Assembly (NCBI GenBank): GCA_944319815.1
Contig: CALUEX010000001.1
Span: forward strand, 183,331 to 247,330
Direction: 5' to 3'
From: an uncultured Prevotella sp.
GTDB taxonomy: Bacteria; Bacteroidota; Bacteroidia; Bacteroidales; Bacteroidaceae
DNA: 64,000 bases
A program made the translations under genes and the position numbers. The notes below the pieces were generated by a model. It was not told where the DNA came from. It made no database searches and worked only from the letters and a program-made list of their open reading frames with translations. Shown piece by piece: positions 58,740 to 64,000 of this stretch (position 1 is the first letter of the stretch; the number at the start of each line of letters is the position of its first letter).

Positions 58740-59450
58740 TTAGGGCTTCAGCGTAAATCCGCACACAAAGTAAGCCTTTTCGGTGCTTGGGTTAGCCGTT
58801 ATCCCTGCGAACAGCGGTATGTCGAAGCTCTTTGTGATTTTGATGTCTTTCGACGCCCTTACCGACACGTTCGTCACGGCAAAGCCGCCGGCGTCGGCAT
58901 AGTAGGTCGTGGCGTAAGGCACTGCGCCCACGGCTGCGGTCCAGTCGCACCCGGCAAGGCGGAACGGCGCGCTGACCTCGAAATACGAGGAGTAGGCACG
59001 GTCGCCGCTCTTGTTTTCCCCGTCCCTTCCGGCGAAGTTGGTGTACCACTGCACGGCCACGGGGCCGAAGTCGTAGCCTATGTTGGCCTCGAACACGTGT
59101 GAAGTCTCATGGGCGGCATAGCTGAAATAGCGGTCGTTGGGCGAGTTGAACCAGTAGTCGGTCACGCCGATGTTGAAGCCTCCGGTGCTGTACGCCAGCG
59201 TGAGGTCGAACTCCTTGGTGTCGTCGGGGTTGCTTAATCCCACGTTGCCCCATGCCGTCAGCGACAGGCCTTTGTACGAGAGGCCGAGGGTGGGCTGCAG
59301 GCTGACCTCGCCACACTCCTGTCCGCGCCAGATGTACTGGTTTACGAAGTCGGCTTGCACCGTTGCTTCAACTTTGTCCTGTGCCGCCGCCGGCACGGCC
59401 ATGGCGCACAGCATGGCCCCGAGCATTGTCTTTCTCATCAAATTTTCCAT
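58740..59450 (-). CDS. Outer-membrane beta-barrel protein (TorF-like putative porin)
   Basis: 236 residues with signal peptide (MRKTMLGAMLCAMAVPAAAQ from the second Met). The mature chain is beta-barrel-like: VQADFVNQYIWRGQECGEVSLQPTL-type opening with the Y-x-WRG motif, repeated amphipathic strands (GLSLTAWGNVGLSN, FNIGVTDYWFN) and a final aromatic strand KAYFVCGFTLKP. This opening is typical of TorF/DUF-type porins. Its place between dapL and glnN suggests nitrogen-linked expression, but no substrate can be named. Confidence 0.75.
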   Translation of the reverse strand: MENLMRKTMLGAMLCAMAVPAAAQDKVEATVQADFVNQYIWRGQECGEVSLQPTLGLSYKGLSLTAWGNVGLSNPDDTKEFDLTLAYSTGGFNIGVTDYWFNSPNDRYFSYAAHETSHVFEANIGYDFGPVAVQWYTNFAGRDGENKSGDRAYSSYFEVSAPFRLAGCDWTAAVGAVPYATTYYADAGGFAVTNVSVRASKDIKITKSFDIPLFAGITANPSTEKAYFVCGFTLKP

Positions 59451-59575
59451 AACATACTATATTAAAACGTTAATTATTGCGGTCGGGTGCGTAGGCCGGG
59501 GTCGTTGGCCTCGCCCTCCCGCTTGTGTTATCCTGTGCCGTTGCCGCTTGCCTTGCGGGGCTTGTCGGCGGTCGG

Positions 59576-60811
59576 CTATTTCAGTATCCAGTCGCTGATG
59601 CGTTGCAGGGCCTCCTTGCATTTGTCCCTGTCGCCGAACGAAGTGAGGCGCACGAAGCCCTCGCCGCTGGGGCCGAAGCCCACGCCCGGCGTGCACACCA
59701 CTTGCGCGCCGTAGAGCATCTGCTCAAAGAACTTCCAGCTGCCCGTGCCGTTCGGGGTCTTCACCCACAGGTAGGGGGCGTTCTCGCCGCCGTATACTTT
59801 CAGCCCGAGCTTTGTAAGCGTCTCCCTCATCAGCGTGGCGTTGCCCATGTAGTAGTCGATGGTCTCCTTCACCTGGGCCTTGCCTTCGGGCGTGTAAATG
59901 GCCTCGGCGGCGCGCTGGCTGATGTAGCTCGTGCCGTTGAACTTGGTGCACTGGCGGCGGTACCACATCGGGTTGAGCGGGTAGCGCTCGTTGCCGTCCA
60001 TGCTGGCGGCCGTCAGTTCCTTCGGCACTACGGTGTATCCGCAGCGCACGCCGGTAAACCCTGCCGTCTTTGAGTAGCTGTGGAACTCGATTGCCACTTT
60101 CCTCGCGCCCTTTATCTCATAGATGGAATGAGGTATGTCAGGGTCTTGTATGTAGGCTTCGTAGGCAGCGTCGTAGAAGATTAGGGTGTCGTTCCGCAGT
60201 GCGTAGTTTACCCACTTGCGCAGTTCTTCCTTGCTGATTGCCGTGCCCGTGGGGTTGTTCGGGTAGCACAGGTAGATGATGTCTACGCGGTGGTCGGGTA
60301 TTTGCGGCACGAAGTTGTTTTCCTCCAGGCACGGCATATACGTCACGTTGCTCCACTTCCCGTCAACGAGCGTGCCGGCGCGGCCGCACATCACGTTGCT
60401 GTCTATGTACACCGGGTAGATTGGGTCGGTGACTCCGAAGTTGTTGTCCCACCTCACCAGCTCGCCGATGTTGCCCGTGTCGCTCTTCGCCCCGTCGTTG
60501 ATGAATATCTCGCTCGGGTCGATGTGTATGCCGCGCGGCAGGAAGTCGTTTTTCGCTATGGCCTCGCGCAGGAACAGGTAGCCCTGCTCCGGGCCGTAGC
60601 CGTGGAACGTATCCTTGTGCGCCATGTCGTCAACGGCCTTGTGCATGGCCTCCACCACCGCCGGGCACAGCGGCTGCGTCACGTCCCCGATGCCGAGGCT
60701 TATGACGTCGGCCTTGGGGTGCGTCGCCTTGAATGCGTTGACCTTCTTTGCTATGTCGGCAAAGAGGTAGTTCTTTGTCAGCTTTAAGTAATGTTCGTTT
60801 ATCAGTGCCAT
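59576..60811 (-). CDS. dapL: LL-diaminopimelate aminotransferase
   Basis: 411 residues from ATG 60811 (MALINEHYLKLTKNYLFADI). A class I/II PLP aminotransferase with DapL features: SLGIGDVTQPLCPAVVEAMH, FHGYGPEQGYLFLREAI, NDGAKSDTGNI, CYPNNPTGTAI and the Schiff-base Lys in HSYSKTAGFTGVRCGY. It makes LL-diaminopimelate directly from tetrahydrodipicolinate, bypassing acylated intermediates. dapF, the next enzyme, lies 23 nt upstream. The open frame continuing to 61267 overlaps dapF and is rejected. Confidence 0.95.
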   Translation of the reverse strand: MALINEHYLKLTKNYLFADIAKKVNAFKATHPKADVISLGIGDVTQPLCPAVVEAMHKAVDDMAHKDTFHGYGPEQGYLFLREAIAKNDFLPRGIHIDPSEIFINDGAKSDTGNIGELVRWDNNFGVTDPIYPVYIDSNVMCGRAGTLVDGKWSNVTYMPCLEENNFVPQIPDHRVDIIYLCYPNNPTGTAISKEELRKWVNYALRNDTLIFYDAAYEAYIQDPDIPHSIYEIKGARKVAIEFHSYSKTAGFTGVRCGYTVVPKELTAASMDGNERYPLNPMWYRRQCTKFNGTSYISQRAAEAIYTPEGKAQVKETIDYYMGNATLMRETLTKLGLKVYGGENAPYLWVKTPNGTGSWKFFEQMLYGAQVVCTPGVGFGPSGEGFVRLTSFGDRDKCKEALQRISDWILK

Positions 60812-60834
60812 ATTCTTTGCTTTGTACTTGAATG

Positions 60835-61692
60835 TTACTCGTCTAATGTTATTTCGCCATCGAAGACGAACTCCGCGCCGCCCGTCATGTACACGTGATT
60901 GTCGGCTTCGGGCCATGATATGCCGATTGTCCCGCCGTCCATCACGATGCAGCTCGTGCGGCCCGCGCGTCCCGTAAGTGCCGCCGCCACGGCCGTTGCG
61001 CAAGCTCCCGTGCCGCAGGCCATGGTTATTCCGCTGCCGCGTTCCCATACACGGGTGCGTATTGTGCCGTCGCCCGTCACCTGGGCGAACTCTATGTTGC
61101 ACCTTTCGGGGAAGGCCTCGTGGTGCTCGAGGATGCTGCCGTAGCGTGCAACGTCGATGCTCTCGACGTCGTTCACGAACGTCACGAAGTGTGGATTGCC
61201 CATGGATACGAACGTCCCGGCGAACTCCCGCCCGTCGGCCAGCAACTTTCCGCCGCCCATGTCGCACCTTTCGGGCACGTATTGCGCTGGCACTTCAGTC
61301 CTCGGCTCGAGCATATCCACCGTCACGCTTGCCACCTTTCCGCCCTCCACTTGCAGCTTCAGGGTCTTTATCCCGGAGCGTGTCTCAAGGCGTATGGAGG
61401 TCTTTCGCGTCAAGCCCCGCTCGTAGACGTACTTGCCTACGCACCTCGATGCGTTGCCGCACATCATCGCTTCCGAGCCGTCGGCGTTGAATATGCGCAT
61501 CGAGAAGTCGGCATCGCTGCCCTCCGGGGCGCCTATCAGCACCAAGCCGTCGCTCCCGATGCCCTTGTGGCGGTCGCTCCAGGCTATTGATGCGGTGTTC
61601 GGGTCAGGCATATTATATAATAATGTATTGACGTAAATGTAGTCGTTGCCGGCCCCGTGCATCTTCGTGAACCTTATAGTACGTTGTGTCAT
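60835..61692 (-). CDS. dapF: Diaminopimelate epimerase
   Basis: 285 residues from ATG 61692 ([20 protein letters not shown]). The two catalytic cysteines sit in [14 protein letters not shown] and [15 protein letters not shown]. It converts LL- to meso-diaminopimelate for peptidoglycan and lysine. Together with dapL it forms a two-gene module. A -7 promoter box lies 50 nt upstream at 61742-61749; glnK is transcribed divergently. Confidence 0.96.
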   Translation of the reverse strand: MTQRTIRFTKMHGAGNDYIYVNTLLYNMPDPNTASIAWSDRHKGIGSDGLVLIGAPEGSDADFSMRIFNADGSEAMMCGNASRCVGKYVYERGLTRKTSIRLETRSGIKTLKLQVEGGKVASVTVDMLEPRTEVPAQYVPERCDMGGGKLLADGREFAGTFVSMGNPHFVTFVNDVESIDVARYGSILEHHEAFPERCNIEFAQVTGDGTIRTRVWERGSGITMACGTGACATAVAAALTGRAGRTSCIVMDGGTIGISWPEADNHVYMTGGAEFVFDGEITLDE

Positions 61693-61741
61693 AATGTTCG
61701 ACTTTTGTCTTTTTAGGTTGCTTTTTGAACCTTTCCGATTG

Positions 61742-61749
61742 CAAAAATA
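61742..61749 (-). promoter_or_regulatory. -7 promoter box of dapF-dapL
   Basis: TATTTTTG on the minus strand with ATTG 20 nt upstream. It lies in the 326-nt divergent region shared with glnK; the AT-rich stretch 61790-61925 between the two promoters shows no clear operator. Confidence 0.55.
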
Positions 61750-61925
61750 CAACAATTCGAGTTTCGGGACAATGCTTTAGTGACGTAATTATGTAATTTT
61801 ATTACTCTTGCTTACTATGTTTGCATAATTCGCATGAATATCTTTCAGATTGTAACGAGATATTATTATTTATGTGATAAAGTGTTATTTAAATACAGTT
61901 TCTTGATACATAAAGTTGCAAAAGT

Positions 61926-61957
61926 ATTGTTTTGAATATCAAAAAGTCGTAATTTTG
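61926..61957 (+). promoter_or_regulatory. Promoter of glnK-amt
   Basis: ATTG (61926-61929), 20 nt, then TAATTTTG (61950-61957), matching the Bacteroidetes housekeeping promoter. No sigma-54 GG-N10-GC element was seen. Confidence 0.6.
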
Positions 61958-62018
61958 CCAAAAATAATTGCTTATTGAAAGGCAAAGGACGTGTTTAATA
62001 ATAAAAAAGGAGACATTT

Positions 62019-62375
62019 ATGAAAAAGATTGAAGCAATCATCCGCAAGTCAAGGTTTGACGATGTGAAGAACGCCCTGCTTGAGGCTGACATCGAATGGT
62101 TCTCTTATTACGATGTACGAGGCAACGGCAAGGCACGCCAAGGAAGGATTTACCGTGGTATAGTGTACGACACGAGCTCTATAGAGCGTACCCTCGTGTC
62201 GCTCGTAGTTCGCGACAAGAACGTCGAGAAGTCGGTGCAGGCCATATTGAAGGCGGCCCAGACGGGCGAAATCGGTGACGGGCGCATCTTCATAATGCCT
62301 GTTGACGACGCCATAAGGATACGCACAGGAGAGCGCGGCGACATCGCCTTGTACAATGCGGAGCAAGAGAAATGA
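62019..62375 (+). CDS. glnK: P-II nitrogen regulatory protein
   Basis: 118 residues from ATG 62019 (MKKIEAIIRKSRFDDVKNAL). The C-terminal signature TGEIGDGRIFIMPVDDAIRIRTGE is intact, so ATP/2-oxoglutarate binding is expected. The T-loop (VRGNGKARQGRIYRGIVY) is one residue shorter than in E. coli GlnB and lacks the usual KGHTELYRG wording, but Tyr50 aligns with the uridylylated Tyr51. It likely gates the ammonium channel encoded 88 nt downstream. An upstream extension to 61968 has no P-II similarity. Confidence 0.94.
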   Translation: MKKIEAIIRKSRFDDVKNALLEADIEWFSYYDVRGNGKARQGRIYRGIVYDTSSIERTLVSLVVRDKNVEKSVQAILKAAQTGEIGDGRIFIMPVDDAIRIRTGERGDIALYNAEQEK

Positions 62376-62463
62376 GCCTTGACTACGGTAAGGTGTTAGC
62401 CATGTAAAGGCAAGAAGACTGTTATAGGATAACATTTTTGAAAGGTAAAAAGTAAAAATAAAC

Positions 62464-63837
62464 ATGGAGGAATATGTTATGGAAAGTTTGAGAGAGTTTA
62501 TTTTAGGCAAGAGGAAGGCGGCCGTCGCGGCTCTGGCTGCCGCGTTGTCAATGGTGCCGGGTGCGTCCCTGGCCGCCGAGGCGGAGCCGCTGACGCTTGA
62601 CAGCGGCAACACGGCATGGATGATTACTGCCACGACGTTGGTGCTGCTGATGTCAATACCGGGCATCGCGCTGTTCTATGGCGGATTGGTGAGGCAGAAG
62701 AACGTGCTCAGCGTAATCATGCAGACCATGCTCATCGTGGGCGTAGTGACCCTGCTTTGGGTGGCTTTCGGCTACACGTGGGCTTTTGGCACGGGCTTCA
62801 TGGACAGCGGCAACCCGCTGGCTTGCGTCATCGGAGGGTTCGACAAGGCATTCCTGTGCGGCATCACGCCGGGCACGTTGACGGCCACGGGCATCCCTGA
62901 ATACGTCTTTGTGATGTTCCAGTGTATGTTTGCGCTCATCACGCCGGCCCTCATCCTTGGCGCTTTCGCCGAGCGCATCAAGTTCAAGGGCTATATGGTG
63001 TTCATCGTCCTTTGGGTCATCCTTGCCTATTTCCCGATGGCCCACTGGGTTTGGGGAGGCGGTTTCCTGCAGGAGATGGGTGCGCTCGACTTCGCCGGAG
63101 GTACCGTTGTGCACATCAACGCCGGTGTGTCGGCGCTCGTCATGGCCCTGATGATGGGCAAGCGCGAGGACTATAAGGCTGGTCACCCCATCGCGCCGCA
63201 CAACATCACTTACGTGTTCCTCGGTATGTCGTTCCTCTGGTTGGGATGGTTCGGCTTCAACGCGGGCAGCGGTCTTGCCGCCGACGGCCTTGCCGCCAAC
63301 GCCATGCTCGTAACCCAGGTGGCCACGGCTACGGCTGCCGTGACGTGGATGGCTATTGACTGGTTCTTCAACAAGAAGCCTACCACCGTAGGTGCGTGCA
63401 CCGGTGCCGTGGCCGGACTTGTGGCCATAACGCCGGCGGCTGGTTCAACCGACGTGCTCGGGGCGTTCTTCATCGGGCTGATTACCACCATCGTGTGCTT
63501 CATCATGGTAGCCGTAGTAAAGCCCAAGTTCAAGTATGACGACTCGCTCGACGCCTTCGGCGTGCACGGTGTAGGCGGTATCCTGGGTTCTGTGCTCACC
63601 GGCGTGTTCGCCACCACGGCCGTAACGGGCGACGGCGGGGCGTCCGGTGCACTCTACGGCGACTGGCACCAGCTTGGCGTACAGCTCTTTGCTACGCTCG
63701 TCTCGGTAGTATTCAGCGCAGTGGTGACGTTCATATTATATAAGGTGGTTGACGCAACGGTCGGCCTGCGCGTTGACAAGCGCGTTGAGGAGGAAGGCCT
63801 CGACGTCTACGAACACGGCGAGAGCGCTTACAACTAA
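62464..63837 (+). CDS. amtB: Ammonium transporter (Amt)
   Basis: 457 residues. An N-terminal signal-like segment (KAAVAALAAALSMVPGASLA) precedes 11 membrane helices. Conserved motifs: MSIPGIALFYGGLVRQKNVLS (split), GAFAERIKFKGYM, YFPMAHWVWGGGFL with the first pore His, and DAFGVHGVGGILGS with the second. GlnK probably plugs the pore when nitrogen is ample. The cytoplasmic tail DKRVEEEGLDVYEHGESAYN is acidic. Last complete gene of the window. Confidence 0.96.
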   Translation: MEEYVMESLREFILGKRKAAVAALAAALSMVPGASLAAEAEPLTLDSGNTAWMITATTLVLLMSIPGIALFYGGLVRQKNVLSVIMQTMLIVGVVTLLWVAFGYTWAFGTGFMDSGNPLACVIGGFDKAFLCGITPGTLTATGIPEYVFVMFQCMFALITPALILGAFAERIKFKGYMVFIVLWVILAYFPMAHWVWGGGFLQEMGALDFAGGTVVHINAGVSALVMALMMGKREDYKAGHPIAPHNITYVFLGMSFLWLGWFGFNAGSGLAADGLAANAMLVTQVATATAAVTWMAIDWFFNKKPTTVGACTGAVAGLVAITPAAGSTDVLGAFFIGLITTIVCFIMVAVVKPKFKYDDSLDAFGVHGVGGILGSVLTGVFATTAVTGDGGASGALYGDWHQLGVQLFATLVSVVFSAVVTFILYKVVDATVGLRVDKRVEEEGLDVYEHGESAYN

Positions 63838-64000
63838 ATTGAAAATTGAGAATTGGGAATTGAAAATTATGATTACACCTGTTAATCGCGTAATTATCAA
63901 TTCCCAACTTTCAACTCTCAATCCCCAACCGATTGGGCAGCGAAAGCGGGTAATCATAATTATCAATTCCCAACTTTCAACTCTCAATTCCCAACCGATT
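63838..64000. repeat. Family E-like AATTCCCAACTTTCAACTC repeats, 66-bp period
   Basis: GAATTGGGAATTGAAAATTA on the left is inverse to TCAATTCCCAACTTTCAAC on the right. A ~44-bp unit starting at 63891 recurs at 63957 with one visible change (CAATCCCC/CAATTCCC), a direct repeat of period 66 that continues beyond the window. Confidence 0.8.

Noticed and set aside
60812-61267. Long N-terminal extension of dapL
   Set aside because: It overlaps the dapF coding sequence, is Arg-rich nonsense and the standard DapL start lies at 60811.
61860-62018. Sigma-54 (NtrC-type) promoter for glnK-amt
   Set aside because: No GG-N10-GC element was found; a housekeeping TAnnTTTG box is present instead.

Overview
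The window looks like chromosomal DNA from a Bacteroidales bacterium, most likely a Prevotellaceae member. The evidence is the type III glutamine synthetase, the DapL lysine route, recurrent promoters of the Bacteroidetes form (TTTG about 19-20 nt upstream of TAnnTTTG), the near absence of Shine-Dalgarno sequences, and lipoproteins of SxxACSDDD type. It carries 47 protein genes plus one leader-peptide gene. I see no rRNA, tRNA, CRISPR, transposase or phage gene.

Layout. 1-2283 is the 5' part of a Dna2-like nuclease-helicase. 2373-3380 is a YqiA-type esterase fused to a degenerate HAD domain. 3584-11202 is a complete tryptophan pathway on the minus strand, transcribed leader-trpD-trpCF-trpA-trpB-trpE-trpG. 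It starts from a consensus promoter and an 18-residue leader peptide with three consecutive Trp codons followed by a terminator hairpin, which is a classical attenuator layout. 11465-18911 holds ribD, an SPFH protein, a small membrane protein, an Arc-like regulator, prmC, recX and a fused ResB-CcsA cytochrome c assembly protein. 19260-25662 is a porin / imelysin / two tandem di-haem oxidoreductase operon, probably for metal or redox work at the cell surface. 26536-34349 is a surface-glycan region: flippase, GT4, LicD, an opine-type dehydrogenase and a nucleotidyltransferase-aminotransferase fusion, with a DUF4160/DUF2442 pair inside it. 35087-38030 is rplM-rpsI-rpsB-tsf with structured leaders. 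38272-49163 is mixed housekeeping: RNase H, argS, AlkD, HAD, SF1 helicase, MFS, GYF protein and pectate lyase. 49455-63837 is a nitrogen block: gltD, gltB, type III glutamine synthetase, an outer-membrane barrel, dapL, dapF, then divergent glnK-amt.

The most striking non-genic content is a dense set of dispersed repeats that fills nearly every intergenic gap. Family A is made of 3-5 contiguous 22-bp units whose last two units form a hairpin, usually closed by a small GTTGA-TCAAC palindrome. Family B is a ~30-bp palindrome around ACGCACGGCTCGTGCGT, often in inverted pairs. Family C is an AACTCCTTTAACTAC array with a GCGACCG-GGGAGCG hairpin. Family D is a CCCTCCC-GGGAGGG palindrome. Family E is ATTCATTATTCATT or AATTCCCAACT runs. 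Several repeats have entered coding sequence: the C-termini of TrpB, TrpCF, the opine-type dehydrogenase and a helicase, the N-terminus of CcsBA, and an in-frame insertion inside the helicase. A ~195-bp MITE-like element with perfect 20-bp inverted ends lies inside a family C array.

All calls are made by reading the sequence. No homology search or folding program was run, so family names rest on recognised motifs and pairings were done by eye.
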